64,000 bases of DNA from Sipunculus nudus (lineage: Eukaryota > Annelida > Sipuncula > Golfingiida > Sipunculidae), in contig CM049316.1 of assembly GCA_026874595.1 (NCBI GenBank), positions 59,095,676-59,159,675 of the forward strand, written 5' to 3'. The notes below the pieces were generated by a model, which saw only the letters and a program-made list of their open reading frames with translations, was not told the origin of the DNA and did no database searches. The translations under genes and the position numbers were made by a program. Within the stretch, counting starts at the first letter, position 1. Each line of letters opens with the position of its first letter. This document shows, piece by piece, positions 22,561 through 35,439 of the stretch.

Positions 22561-25439
22561 GGAGAGTAATGATATATGAAGGAACTTGGTACAGTAACTG
22601 GTTGATTATGTACTTGACCATTATTTGTAATGTACTTAAATTATATTTCAAGTAAATGTGTGACAAGTACATGTACAAAGCAACTATGGAAAAATTCAAA
22701 CTTAAGTATTAATACAAGAACATATGTTATTGGCTGATGGGTAGAATTGTTAGACAACTATAACATTCTCATTTAACTTAAAGGTCTCACACCTGCTCTT
22801 GAAACACAGAAGTATTGCCACACTTTGTTCAGCAAGTGCAGTAAGCAGATACAATACCTTTTTGTTTGCAGGATAGATCAATGAAAATCAAGTATTTCAT
22901 CATTCCTTTTTTTTCTCACTTACAAACTGCATTGGTTGATTTAAATGATTACTGAAATTATCATAAAAATGCAATATCCGGTTGCAGTGGGAGTTAAATG
23001 GGCACATCTTCTTCTACTAATCTAAAATCTTGGCTTGTCACCAAATCTGATTAATGCCAGCATCATGCAAAAGCTACATACTGACAAAATACTGACATAT
23101 ATTCCCTTACAAATTTTTTTTCAAGCTGATACATCAATATATTCATGGAATAACCTTACACACAAATTGGGATGCACACCAGTTTTAAAATTTATAATGT
23201 GCTGTAACATAACTACCTTATAAGGTAAATAATTTTAAGTTGTATCAAGTTGTATCAAGGACCACTTTATAGTAAGCTTTGTGTGATATTAATTAATTTT
23301 TCAGAGCAGTTTTGAAGAATCTTCTAATTGGGTAAAAAAACTTAAGCAGAATAACTGGACAAACTTGACCATGAACCACCAGTAAATTACAGTATTCCTG
23401 TACCATATCAAAGAATAAGGCAAAGCAGTTTGGCAGACGAAAATTCTAACCCTCAGTTTGATAGAGAACTCTAACTTGGTCAAATGATTAAGTTTTGCTT
23501 CATGTAACCTTTGCCAAAATCACTGACCTGAAATCATTCAAACAAACTTCATAGAGTAATATCCTGGGTAAATTTCTGTGAAATATCATACATTTTGGCT
23601 TGTCAGAGAACTGGTGACTGGAAACAGGCTACATTTTTTAACAATTTTTATCTCACATGACCTTGATCTGCCTCATTTTTGCACTACACCCAGAAAAGGA
23701 TTTTTTAATCAAGCATGAAGAAAATTGTGCTATCAACCAGGCATGGCATGTGTGATACATGTCAGTATTTTAATAAATAACAATAGAACTACTGAATACT
23801 GTACAATGGGCATCCGTTGGGATCATATATATTTATAGTATTTACTGACTGATCTGAAGCAAAAAAGGATGGTATGAATAATATATAACTGTCAAAAAAG
23901 GTATAATGTAAAATAAAAATACCAATTTACTGATATTACTCAGAAGAAAATAAAGAATACATTAAATGTAACTTTTTTCAATAATAACCTATAGTATATG
24001 CTGATTAAGAGTAATTGTGAGCAGTACTCAAGGTGACATTGTTAATATTTGTAGCATTTTTGTTTAATTAATAAGTACTCACTTGGAAATCAAATGGCAG
24101 AATGTCGTGCAAATGAACAACAAGTCTAGTTTATAATTCATAACAAAAACATATCTGGCCATTAAGTACATTCCCTTAGACGGTCCCCTGATACATTTGG
24201 TCAAGTAATGTGGCCCCTATATATATGCAGTTCAATATCAGATTTTTTATAATATACACGAAAGCACTAACGGACCAGTCTGTTGCATTAAATATTTATA
24301 TATATGTAATCTAAACCTGTACCTTTTGTCTCAAAGCAGAGCAATTTTTTGGTTTACTTCAGAAGTGACAAATTTAAAGGTTTTGGAAAATGTTAATTGT
24401 AATAGAAATCTCTGTTTAATGGGGCAAAGCTGCTTTTAAAGGTGACTTTTTTGGTACATATAGTGCATACTTTCCCTTCACATATTATTAATTGTTACTT
24501 AACAAAGGCATATACCTGTGCCTTTTCTGTGCAAACCATGGTTATCAAACTTGACCTTGGATAAACTAATGAATATATTTATTTCATATTTAGACAGGCA
24601 TGTGATAATCTAGAATACATCCTTGGTCTTTTTTGTGTATAAAAATATGATTATTTGCATTAAATCCACACTATAGTCAGACAAAACGGTGAAATATATT
24701 CTAATACATTCAAATGGTATCTGATATATAAACCAATATTTGATTAATTTTTATATATTAATTCTAATGATAGATAGAAACTCTATTCAGATAAAAAAAA
24801 AACGGGAAATACTACAACAGCACCACCTGATGGTCAAAACTGAGTGTACTTTTAAATCTTTCATACAAATGCTTTTTTTTATCCATGGATAACATTATTT
24901 CCTTGAATAAACACATGTTGATCATATTGATCAATCCTAAAGTTATTGATCATTTATTTTATATCAAGTCAGTTAAAAAAGGTCAAAGTCATAACAAGCA
25001 TAAATGATAAAAACTTCTTTGTATTCTATTAAAGCTAAAATTAATTTATCCTATGTATGGTCACATATATGGCAGTATAAACTTACTTTCAAAACTGTTT
25101 TTGCATATTTATTAGGTGTATGTATATTTGTCTCTGGTTCCAAATGGATTGGTTCATCAAGTTAATTAAAGAAATATTAAAATGCAAAAACATTCATGAA
25201 GAATGAGATAAAAATGTGAGATGTGGGTCATGTTCAGTTCTTCAACTCAATCAGTAGATGAAACAAGGCCCACAGGTTTATATTGTATTACCTCAACCTT
25301 ATAAATATCATGGGGATATGAGATTTTTTTCATTTTTTGGTGCCAGTAACTGCCTATGTTTTTATGCTGTCTAATATAATTCTTAATCTAAGCATATATG
25401 TACATCTGCAGAGTTCCATTTCATTTCATGATTATGTGA
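22561..25439. other. AT-rich non-coding DNA, no gene recognised
   Basis: No open frame above about 62 codons and no clear repeats. A short CAGCACCACCTGATGGT piece at about 24816-24832 resembles the core module of the interspersed families. Confidence 0.55.
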
Positions 25440-25700
25440 CAGGGGGGAATCATGTTATTTTTATCCTAGGGTCACTCAGGCCCGGTGTCTACTTCACCTA
25501 CGCCCTGGATGTGTAATCATTCCCAATGTTGTGTAAATGATAATACTCCAAATTCCCCCAAAGACACGTTTGTTTGTGATACTTTGCTGTGGATCACAGC
25601 CTTCCCATTAAGCCTGCAGAGCACTTTCTCTGAGATTTGAACTCACCACCTCCTGGCTTTTAGTCCTGTTCAGAAGCTGTTAGGAAAATGGATCTTGTGA
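25440..25700 (-). mobile_element. tRNA-derived SINE-like fragment (tentative)
   Basis: On the minus strand, AGGAGGTGGTGAGTTCAAAT and then CTCAGA, near 25630-25660, look like a tRNA TPsiC arm with a pol III B box (GAGTTCAAATCTC). It is followed by about 200 bp of unrelated body and an ATGAAATG-rich end. I could not place the A box with confidence. It could be a decayed tRNA SINE or chance. Confidence 0.35.
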
Positions 25701-26739
25701 GAAATTTTCCATCAAAACACTCTTACTGTACTTTTCATAACTTTAGGAAACTTGAACACAGAAAAAAAGAGTTATTTAAAGGATAGACAAACACATGTGA
25801 AAACATTACCTACATTAACTTCAGTGGCACAGACTAAGCAAAGAATATGAGATAATGTGAATGTACGTAACATTAACTGAATTTTAAGGTGGACTGCATA
25901 GAGATTCATTCCAGTTAAAAAAGTCATATACATACAAAACTAGATGACACTCATTAAGCTAGCATTCCATGTATACATGTATGTGTATGTGTTACATAGG
26001 CAGCTAGAAAAAGGATGCCTTTGATACTGCTGATACACATAAATATGCAGTACGTATGCAGCAAAAGTAGGGATAGAGTAAACAGCTGCAGTAACAGAAG
26101 TCATCCACCAGAGGAATACCACAATTATCACTGAAGTCGAAGTGTGGGAATCCCCGTTTGTTAACATGCATTAATATATGTATTTTCAATCAGTACAGTG
26201 AACAATAAAAATTTGATGCATACTTATATATGTATACCCATACGTACTACGTGCGCATACCGGTATATGAAATGTTGCCTTTAAAGTGCATACCTCTTCC
26301 AAGGTTTAAAATGTACCCTACCATATCTGCCTCTTTTTCCAGGTCCACACCAAATTTTAATGGGTTTCTTCTCTGCCTCATGTCCCAACCCTCTAAATTT
26401 GTTTTTTTTAAATTGGTTCAATCTATTCTGTGTAGCCCTTCTACCAAACAAACCAACCAAACCTCTAACATGCACAAAAGGGAAAACTTTACTTCCTTTG
26501 ATAATGGTTATGACAGAAAATGAACAAAATCAAAATATAGCCATTATAAGTGGCACTTGTGTTCCTTTCTTCCATATGACTGTAGGAGGACAATGCAAAT
26601 CTCAAATTGGTTAATCAGACAGGTGTATGTTTATTTATTGACAAAATAAACTAATCAGCGAGGACACTGACTTGGCTGATTTTAGTATAAGGATGGCATA
26701 CAGGTTCATGCAGTGCTTTCATTTTATGAGTGGACGATG
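25701..26739. other. Non-coding DNA, no gene recognised
   Basis: Several 60-97 codon open frames occur on both strands at 25940-26614. They overlap each other in antisense and show no family signature. Confidence 0.45.
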
Positions 26740-27440
26740 CAAATCTCAGAGTGTCATAGAGGGATTGGTCAGTCGGTCATTTCATTAACTGATCCCAGTA
26801 CAACTACTGTGACCCCCCATCAAATTAACGATTATGGTTTGATGAGACTCTAAACGTCACACTCCGGTCATAAAGATAATTTATAATCGTAAGGGATTCA
26901 ATGCCGATTGATCTGCGGTTCTATTGTTCTCCACAGCAAACAAACACGCCGTCCAGTCAGTTGAGGCCTAGGTGCAGAGGTTGCAGCATGGGTCAAAATG
27001 ATATAATGTGGCGGGCATGGTCTGCGTTATAAATCAGCACTGTCTTCAGGGCTGCCAGTGATGTTTTGGCATTAACATTCAGTACTGGACAGCGGGTAAC
27101 CAAGTCTTTCTGCCATTCTTTCTGTCTGTCTCCTCACCCACCTTTGGTTGTGACAAATTGATAACTGTCACCGCCTGATTAGGCCGACCTTCCACAATGT
27201 AGGCCAGTTAGTATTCAGGCCTGGTTCTGTCAATTTTAGGAATTAGACATATTTGAATTGTGGGCAGTTTGACATGTGTTGGAGAAACATGGCTTGTGAT
27301 GATAGTGCCAATATGGCGCGGCCCCCGTCTTCTACGAGTGGATGAAGCTATGCAGACAATTCAACTGACACTTTATTGCACTACCTAAATCACCTGCCCA
27401 CAGCTATTTAAATGGCAATAAATATAACCCATGTAAAATA
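26740..27440. other. Unique, less AT-rich island, possible regulatory element
   Basis: About 700 bp of complex, CpG-containing sequence (AACACGCCGTCC, ATGGCGCGGCCCCCG, GTCACCGCCTGATTAGGCC) with homeodomain-like and E-box-like words (GATTAGG, CACCTGCCC). Not repeated in the window and not coding. Regulatory role is inferred only from contrast with the surroundings. Confidence 0.28.
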
Positions 27441-28499
27441 GCGTGTGTTCCAGCCTTAACAGTCATGGTCTAGACATGGAGGCCATGCCATTTGGTCACT
27501 GGCAGAACACAACAAGTAGCTGGATGTGTATGTTAATAAGTCTGTGCGTACATATTGTCAACTACACTCAGAATGATGCCATTATTGTCACTGGATCAAG
27601 ACCACAAAAATGTCACTTCTTAATAAAACATAATCCATGACCGTCATGACATGATCATTTTTATTTCTCTTGTATCTGTTTACTTGTGAAAACATATTTG
27701 CCCCTGCCTTTGTCATAATCGGTATTATTTTCTATGTATTAATTAACTTTTTCAAAACATATTTATCAAAGTATATGCTTTCTTTTATTCATTAAACATG
27801 ACTTGTATCGTTTTTCATGTCTGCATTATCTTTTTCAACATTTGTTCTGTTTATTGTTGTTGACCTTGTATCTATTAACTTTTTCACTGCTAATATTTTT
27901 AGATATTATATTTCTTTTATTCATTATATTCTACAAAACTTTTCCTTCACATTTAATTTTTTATTAAATGTCACATGTATTAGTTAACAAACAGATAAAT
28001 AAAGACCTGATAATAAAATTCAGATTTTTTTACCATTTGGATTATTTTCTGTGGCATGATATGTGGAATGTGTGTTTATTTCACTTAAGTTTTTAAACTA
28101 TTTGAGTTTTTATAGGAAAGTATCTTGATCAAAACCATCATCTGAAAAATGCTCTTTTGTTTGTGTGTAACCCTCATTTAACAAGCACAGTAGCTAACAG
28201 GCGTGTAATGGTGTAAAAAAAACTTATAAGTTGGTAATTTTATTGTATTAATATCTCAAATAATCTGAACGTTCTAATAGATAAGTTTTTAATAAATTTC
28301 CATAACCAATGCTTCTTTTCATAAAAGAAACTTTTAAGGTGAAAAGAATATATCAAATGCAAAATGCAAAATGTGAGGACAAACAAGTGTACCTTCATCA
28401 GGAGTGCAGGACATTTTACTGTGGTCATTTCAGCAGAGTATATATCAACTTGGTTGGCTAATTAATAATCATTGATTAATTGTCAGTCATTAATTGTCA
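27441..28499. other. AT-rich non-coding DNA, no gene recognised
   Basis: T-rich at 27650-27980. No coding or repeat signature. Confidence 0.55.
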
Positions 28500-28700
28500 C
28501 TCTTGCCAAACCAAGCTACCACTGGATCAGCAGAAGCTCCCCCCCTCCCCCAACCCCCAAGGTACGCAACCAAGTGATGATCGGGAATTGACTATGACAT
28601 GTACGTATGACCTTTGAAATAAGGTTAAGGTAAAAAAAATCAGGTGTGAAACTGCCACCTAGCTAGGCGTAAGATACAGGAAAAAACACTCTAAATGTGC
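28500..28700 (+). repeat. Diverged fragment related to family G
   Basis: ATAAGGTTAAGGTAAAAAAA and TCAGGTGTGAAACTGCCACC match TTAGGTCAAGGTCAAAAATA and TCAGGTGTAAATCTGCTACC of the 58.25 kb element, in the same order. Upstream is a C-rich stretch (CCCCCCCTCCCCC). Confidence 0.45.
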
Positions 28701-29048
28701 AACATACTGAACTGGTCCAGAGCACTGGGTACTGGTATATATTTCATCTTTGCATTCCGGTACCAATTGGAAAGTATTTCAGTTATTCCAAAACCTTTGA
28801 ATGAAGACTTTCTATAAATTAGTAGAATGTAAGACGTTTTCAAACATAAATTAAATATTCTACAGAAATGTATAATACTGCATCAAATAATAATTTTTTA
28901 TTATACTAAGTCTTTACTCTATTTAGGGGTGGAAATATATGTCAAAAATTTTGTCTGGGCAGGATTTAAATTGTCTTATTTCGAGTACAGTTTTGATTAA
29001 CAGAACCAGGATAAACCCTTGTCTTCCAACTTTTTTTCATTCTTTTAG

Positions 29049-29106
29049 AGTCTAGGCCGTGAAATACCCATGAACACCTGGTCAGCTTCGTTTATCATTA
29101 ATCCAG
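29049..29106 (+). other. Exon-like block with strong splice signals (speculative)
   Basis: A T-rich tract ending CATTCTTTTAG (acceptor at 29048) precedes 58 bp open in one frame only (SLGREIPMNTWSASFIINP), followed by CCAG|GTAAGC, a near-consensus donor. A branch-point-like TTGATTAAC lies about 50 bp upstream of the acceptor. The signals are the best exon pair I saw in the window. The 19-residue peptide matches no family I know, so it could be an exon of a large host gene, a non-coding RNA exon or chance. Confidence 0.28.
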
Positions 29107-29841
29107 GTAAGCCACACCTGTAGGTCATGTTTTTCACAGGTAAAAACAAGGATCAATAAAGCAGCCAATAATAATATCAGCACTATATGATATGTGGAAA
29201 TCTCAAACAGAGACAACACAAATCCCTTTGAAGTAATATCATCACAACAGAGTTGTACAAACACTTAGTATCAATTTATACATCAGGCTAGTGAGAGCTA
29301 TCTCAATCAAGTTGATGTTGTTTTACACCTGTTTGGTTACCGCATGAGAAATGCCTCTATTGTTCTTACCTGTGTCGACGTAAACATGACAATATACACA
29401 TATTTATGTTGAGCCTGTGGTTGGTATTCAGCACTTGCTTTTTTTTGTGTCCAGACATGTATGAGTAGGGGATGGTGTTAAATATTCATAAGGTTCAGAC
29501 GATGCTGATACAAAGATAAAACAGGGGACATGGATCAATGTTTATTTGGTTGTGGTGACCATTCTGATAAAAGGTCTGTGTCAACCTTGGACACTTATTA
29601 GCTGTGACACATTCATTAGTATACGTTCGATCTTCTACTCAACCCTCTGATCCCGAATCAATACCACAGCTGTAGATTTCCCACAATTCAACATCAGGTA
29701 TTTGTATCCTGTTTGATGTGTATACTTACAAAACAGCGATCATTGTTGAACAAATGTCCACTGTGCTACAGTACAAATCCTGATATGGGATAGATTTTCT
29801 TCTCAGCTTCTCAACACCAAACGTATGGGCTGTGACAATTA

Positions 29842-30560
29842 AGTGCCAGTTTCTGTAGACTCCAAGCACTGGCTTCAGTGCCAGTTTCTGTAGACTCTAA
29901 GCATGGGCTTCAGTGCCAGTTTCTGTAGACTCCAAGCATGGGCTTCAGTGCCAGTTCCTGTAGACTCCAAGCATGGATTCAGTGCATTTTTTGCTGTAGA
30001 CTCCAAGCATTGGCTTCAGGGTCAGTTTTTATAGACTCCAAGCATGGGCTTCAGTGCCAGTTTATTTAGACTCCAAGAATAGACTCAGTGCCAGTTTCTG
30101 TAGACTCTAAGCATTGGCTTCAGTGCCAGTTTTTATAGACTCCAAGCATGGGCTTCAGTCCAAGTTTCTGTAGACTCCAAGCATGGACTCAGTGACAGTT
30201 TCTGTAGACTCCAAACATTGGCTTCAGTGCCAGTTTTTATAGACTCCCAGCATGGGCTTCACTGCCAGTTTCTTTAGACTCCAAGCATGGGCTTCAGTGC
30301 AAGTTTCTTTTGACTCCAAGCATGGGCTTCAGTGCCAGTTACTGTAGACTCAAAGCATTGGCTTCAGTGCCAGTTTCTGTAGACCCCTAGCATGGGCTTC
30401 AGTGCCAGTTTCTGTAGACTCCAAGCATGGACTCAGTGCCAGTTTCTGTAGACTCCAAGCATGGGCTTCAGTGCCAGTTTTTATAGACTCAAAGCATGGG
30501 CTTCAATGCCAGTTTCTGTAGACTCCAAGCATGGGCTTCAGTAAGAATTTCTGTAGAAAT
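29842..30560. repeat. Minisatellite, 35 bp unit, about 20 copies
   Basis: Unit GTGCCAGTTTCTGTAGACTC, then CAAGCATGGGCTTCA. It is well ordered to about 30560 and then decays through scattered copies to about 31240 (TTCAGTGCCAGTTTCT words remain). Open frames across it are repeat artefacts. Confidence 0.95.
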
Positions 30561-31240
30561 GACAAGTGTCAATGTTTGTACACTCCCAGCATGGGCTTAA
30601 ATCTGGACCAGCTTCTGTAAACTCTTAGTAAGGGGTTTCAGTGCCGATTTCTGCAGACCCCTAGCATGGGCTTCAAATCAGTGCCAACTTCTGTATAGTA
30701 CCTTAAGTATGGGCTATAGTGCCAATTTCTGTGAACTCCACACATGGGCTTCAGTGCCAGTTTCTCTGCACATCACAACAGGTTTTTAGTTCCAATTTCT
30801 ATATACAAGTAGTCTTGACTTGGGCTGCTGTTTTAATTTCTCTAAAGTCACAATTTGGTTTCCTGTACCAATATTGCTTTATTTATTTTATTAGTTTTGT
30901 GTCAGTTTTAACACTGCAGACATGAGTTTCAGTGACAGTTTCTCTAAATTCATACAGATTCCAGTCACAATATGGGTGTCTGTCCCAATTTCTCAATATT
31001 CCAGACATTGGGTTCAAGCAGTGCCATGTTCTGCATTTTCTCTGCGCTCCAGACACCAGTTCCAATGCCAGTTGTTTTATAATCCAAATATTGGCAGTGC
31101 CTATTATCTGTATTAAACATGTGGGTTCTGGGCCCATTTATCATTAAGAATTCCAGACATGGGTTCGATGTGCCAATATATCTCTGTACTTTAAACTTGA
31201 GACATGGATATCAGTGCCAGTGCAGTTCTCAGTACCCATA
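30561..31240. repeat. Degenerate flank of the 35 bp minisatellite
   Basis: Words such as CATGGGCTTCAGTGCCA and GACATGGGTT with AGTGCCA recur at irregular spacing, showing an older, decayed part of the same array. Confidence 0.7.
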
Positions 31241-31398
31241 ACACAGTTCCACTCCAACCTTACCACCACCCATGGTTTCATACTCTCCTGCTTACATTTA
31301 TTTTAGATTTCAGACAAATTGAGACACTTTTATCATTTAGATTACAGGCAATTATTCTTTTGCTCAGTTTTGATGTATCTTTATCAAATTTTTTCAAC

Positions 31399-31697
31399 AG
31401 TTCTTACAGGGAGGGTTTGTTAGAGGTAAATTATTCTTACAGGGAGGGTTTGTTATAGGTTAATGGTTCTTACAGGGAGGGTTTGTTCCAGGTTAATGGT
31501 TCTTACAGGGAGGGTTTGTTATAGGTGAATGGTTCTTACAAGGAGGGTTTGTTATATGTGAATGGTTCTTACAGGGAGGGTTTGATACAGGTTAATGGTT
31601 CTTACAGGGAAGGTTTGTTATAGGTGAATGGTTTTTACAGGGAGGGTTTGTTACAGGTTTATGGTTCTTACAGGGAGGGTTTGTTATAGGTTAATGG
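31399..31697. repeat. Minisatellite, 33 bp unit, 9 copies
   Basis: Unit TTCTTACAGGGAGGGTTTGT, then TATAGGTTAATGG. Copies differ at only a few positions (TTATAGG/TTACAGG, TTAATGG/TGAATGG), so this array is much younger than its 35 bp neighbour. Confidence 0.95.
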
Positions 31698-31912
31698 GAA
31701 TCTGAAAAAATTAAAATAAAAATGTAAAACATTTGAGCTAAGAGAATCTAGACATATGAGGGTGTTCAAGGTGCCGATTTTTAGAGCAATTTAGTTCGCA
31801 TGTAAAGAGTAAACAGTTAAAATGCCAATCTCTTATAGTCTACTTATTCAAATGATTTTTTTAAGAAAACCACATTGTCAGTAATAAGTAGTGAGAAGCC
31901 AGTAAAAAGAAG

Positions 31913-34510
31913 AACAAGGGACCTATGGGTCACGGCGCTCAGCTGTTATATATGATAAAAAAATATGATTTAGAAATGAGGCATATGCTGGTTTTATGTG
32001 GTAATAAAAATAAGCTGTATTATGAGTTGTTGTTGTTTAGCTTATGTATGTTTTTGAAAGTACCTTTGGAGACAGGAAAGAGGATTAATTTCATTTATTT
32101 TATTAACAAATGGAGTGCCATTGTCACACAGATTTTAACTTGGCCATATATCTTATAAGCAGAACATATAATATAAGAGTTTAACTATTTATTAAAAAAA
32201 TTACAAATATTGTCCCAAATATAATTTTTATTAAAAATAATAAGAGAATAGTATGATTTTTCAAATAAAATATAACTGAAATGATTATTAAAATAATATT
32301 AAAGAATATATTCATGAATGCATTCATTAATACATTTTGAAGGTATTTGCACTGGTATTATTTTACTTTCATTTTTACCTGAATTCCCATTCTTATGAAA
32401 GAAATTTTATAATGGAGTACATATTCATATTCGTGTTTAAATACAATTGCAAAGTATTCACACCATGTCTGGTATTTATTCAGTTTTCACCAAACAATGA
32501 TGTTGAGAATCCAGAATATACAAAATTCATACATTTAAATAATGATCATAAGTACCTGGTTTTATGGCTTTTATTTATATTTAAAAAAATGTAATATATT
32601 CATTTTGGACTAATTTCACATCAATGTACTAACTATAGACACAGTAGGAATCTAGATAATAATATTATCAACTGCATCTTTGTCTATCATTAATTTCCTT
32701 CATATGATCCCTAATGATTAGTAATGAATAATATGATTTACTTTTTTATCATTAAAATTGAACTGAAAAATACCATAGGTGACTGCATGGTGTTATTTGG
32801 AATACGTGACATTCTATCCATTGATACAAGATTCTTATATCATCGGTAACTGCAAGTTAATTTCCTGTTATTATCAACTAAAAAATTCCTTTTCTATTTT
32901 TCTTTAATTTGTTATTAAAAACCAATAAAAATTTATTAATTTATTGTTTATTGTTATGTTGTTGGTTAAAACTACTAGATGAGTTGGGTTGGACACCTGG
33001 ATCAACTGTGGCTGGCCATTATATAATAAGCTGCCTGGAGCCCCAATTTATGCCTCGCCTCAAGCATGCATAATTTGCTGAAAGTTCAACAAGGTCAACA
33101 TAACTCAAGAGGTGCTACAGAGAGCCAAGGTCTGACATGGTCTCATAAAAACATTAATAAAAGCTACAATTTTTGGCCAATTTCTTTCAGCTTTTTAAAC
33201 TAAAAAGCTGAATCTTTCTGTGTGCATGATATGAAAATTATATCAACAGTGCTCACAGGAAACAAACATGCCATGGTCAAAGTTGGGCAAAATTTAAGGT
33301 ACTAATTTTATATTTATACTAATAACTTATAAAATTTGAAAAATTAAGAACTAATTTTGGGTATTCAATTGAATCTTGATTAAATAATGTTACATCCCTG
33401 ACAAAAAATCTCTAGCTTCAGCAATCCTCTTGTTAAGGAAGTAAATATATTTCTTGATTTTTTACAAAATGCATTATGTTTGGGCCCATAACTTAAAACA
33501 ATTACGCAATACTGACATCATTTCTGGCATGTGCATAGAGAATGTATAGAAAAATATGTATATTATATATGATTAAAGTCAGATCAGTGGTTTTGATATT
33601 AGGCAGTCTTGAAGTGTAACAATGGGTTTTTAATGGAAAAATGAAGTTTTTCATTATTATCTCGAAGGTATTAAGTCCTAGTGACCAAATTCTTGGCATG
33701 GTAGGGGATTTTTGAGACATCTAATTGCATGCCAAATTTTAGGAACTGCATGAAACTAGCTTGGTGTAAACAATATGTTACATGGTGCTTGAAAACTTGA
33801 ATAAAATCTACAGTTTTTGATCAACTGGTTTCAAATTTTTGGTGTTTACAGACAAAATGCTAAAAAAAACATGCTGTGAAAATTAAATCCACAGTACTTA
33901 CAGGAAAAAAACGTGCCATGGTCAAGTTGGGCAAAATTTAAGGTACCAATTTTTTATTTTTGTTAATATTTTAAAAAATTTTAAAGATTTTGATCTAATT
34001 TTGGGTATACAATTTAATTTTGATTAATTAAAGTTATATTACTGGAAAAAAAGTTTATAGCTTTAACATATTTTGTGTTAAGTGATCAAATATCTTTCCT
34101 GATTTTTTACACAATGCATTATGTTTGGGCCCATAACTTTTTAAATTTACATAATACAGACATAATTTCTGGCATGAACATAGGAACTATATAGAGGAAT
34201 AATTATGGTAAATATGAGGAAAAACAGATGAGTGGTTCTGATATTAGGCAGTCCTTAAGTGTAAAAATAGGTTTTTAATAAAAAAATTGAGGTTTTTTCC
34301 TTAATTTCTAAAAGGAACGAAGTCGCAAAGACCCAGTTTTCGGCTTGGTAGGAGATCTTGGGGACATCTAACATTATGCCGAATTTCGGATTCCTAGGTC
34401 TTACGGTTTCAAAACGTGCCACATCTACGGACAGACGGACAGACAGACGGATGGACGACGGACAATAGACCACGACTATAGCTCAAATGACTTATAGTCA
34501 GCTGAGCTAA
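31913..34510 (+). mobile_element. Family B element, copy 2, same ends but a different core
   Basis: 5' AACAAG, a hairpin-like GGGACC-TAT-GGGTCAC and CGCTCAGCTG (31938-31947). 3' GACTATAGCTC to TATAGTCAGCTGAGC and CTAAAAA (to about 34513), as in copy 1. The core is unrelated to copy 1: two tandem monomers of about 643 bp (GTCAAGTTGGGCAAAATTTA near 33921, and the same with one extra A near 33277; CATTATGTTTGGGCCCATAA near 33473 and 34110). A GACGGACAGACAGACGGATG tract precedes the 3' end (about 34432-34452). The left boundary is less certain than the right, since 31950-32970 is plain AT-rich DNA. Confidence 0.6.
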
Positions 34511-34599
34511 AAACAACATATAGAAATAACTAATGACTAACTCAAAAGAAATATCCTCTAAAAAGGAAGTTAAAACACAATAAAGCCATAAAAGAGTAA

Positions 34600-34690
34600 T
34601 GGAATCTTGACTGGGGTTGAACCTGGACCTTTGATTGCACTTACATATCTCACAATGCTTGTTTTAGTCTCAAAATATTTAGGCACTGAA
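34600..34690 (-). mobile_element. tRNA-like SINE fragment (tentative)
   Basis: On the minus strand GTCCAGGTTCAACCCCAG gives a near-consensus B box with a pairing TPsiC-like arm. Upstream GCATTGTGAGATATGTAAG could be a decayed A box and D arm. No clear tail. Low confidence. Confidence 0.35.
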
Positions 34691-34807
34691 TTATGAGACT
34701 AAAACTTTTCTTTACCAGCAGTATATTATCTCAAATCAAACATGCGACTTACAACACCCAGTTTTATAATGTATGTAAAAAGACAGCCCCCATGAGTGGT
34801 TATGAAA

Positions 34808-35321
34808 TTAAAGGGGCAATCAGGAGCAATTTTATGCCTGTTCTTTCACACTATCCATTTAGTTTTGCTTTATACAAATGTTTCCCAGCAAAACCATCCA
34901 AGCACAGTCTCAGTACCTGACTTATGGCTGTTTAACATCTTGTTATGGCTCTGCATTTTGGTAAACACAGTCCATGTGTATCTGTTTAGTATTACAAGGC
35001 CGCGTGACTGGATATCCAAATGTGAACTGCAACACGCAGTGTTTCAGCCAGCGGGGTCATGTATTACATTTGTGGCCAAAAAGTCAGGGCATCTACTGAT
35101 TGACACGTGTTGTGGCTCTGCAATGCACACGGCCCAATGTACTGTGTTTATATTGACACTTGTGATCAACCCTGGTCCACTGTATTGAACAATTGTTTAC
35201 AGACATAAGCAAACAGTTTCAAGGCAATATTTTGGCAGGTACAAATTTATTTGAAAGGGAAGAAGCTTTTTTTTTTCATGTTAATTCAACATGCTTTATA
35301 GGTGATAAGGCCCCTTTAAAG
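34808..35321 (+). mobile_element. TTAA-flanked MITE-like repeat
   Basis: TTAA followed by AGGGGC at the left (34809-34818) and GCCCCT followed by TTAA at the right (about 35311-35320). This gives short TIRs with TTAA on both sides, as piggyBac-type elements have. A diverged relative lies at 15676-16080. An open frame of 130 codons inside it (34796-35188) has no domain I recognise and crosses the boundary, so I reject it as a gene. Confidence 0.5.
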
Positions 35322-35439
35322 GTATGGATATTTGGTAAGAAGGTACAATAAACACAGTCTCAAGGGGATCTATATGTGGAGAGAGTTAGGTGACCATCAA
35401 ACCCCACATATGCCAAGTAGAAGCCGGAGGAATGCTCTA

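Noticed and set aside
29842-31697. CRISPR-like direct repeats
   Set aside because: Units are contiguous with no unique spacers, and the window is eukaryotic. These are minisatellites.
34796-35188. 130-codon plus-strand frame
   Set aside because: It crosses the left end of a MITE-like repeat and has no domain.
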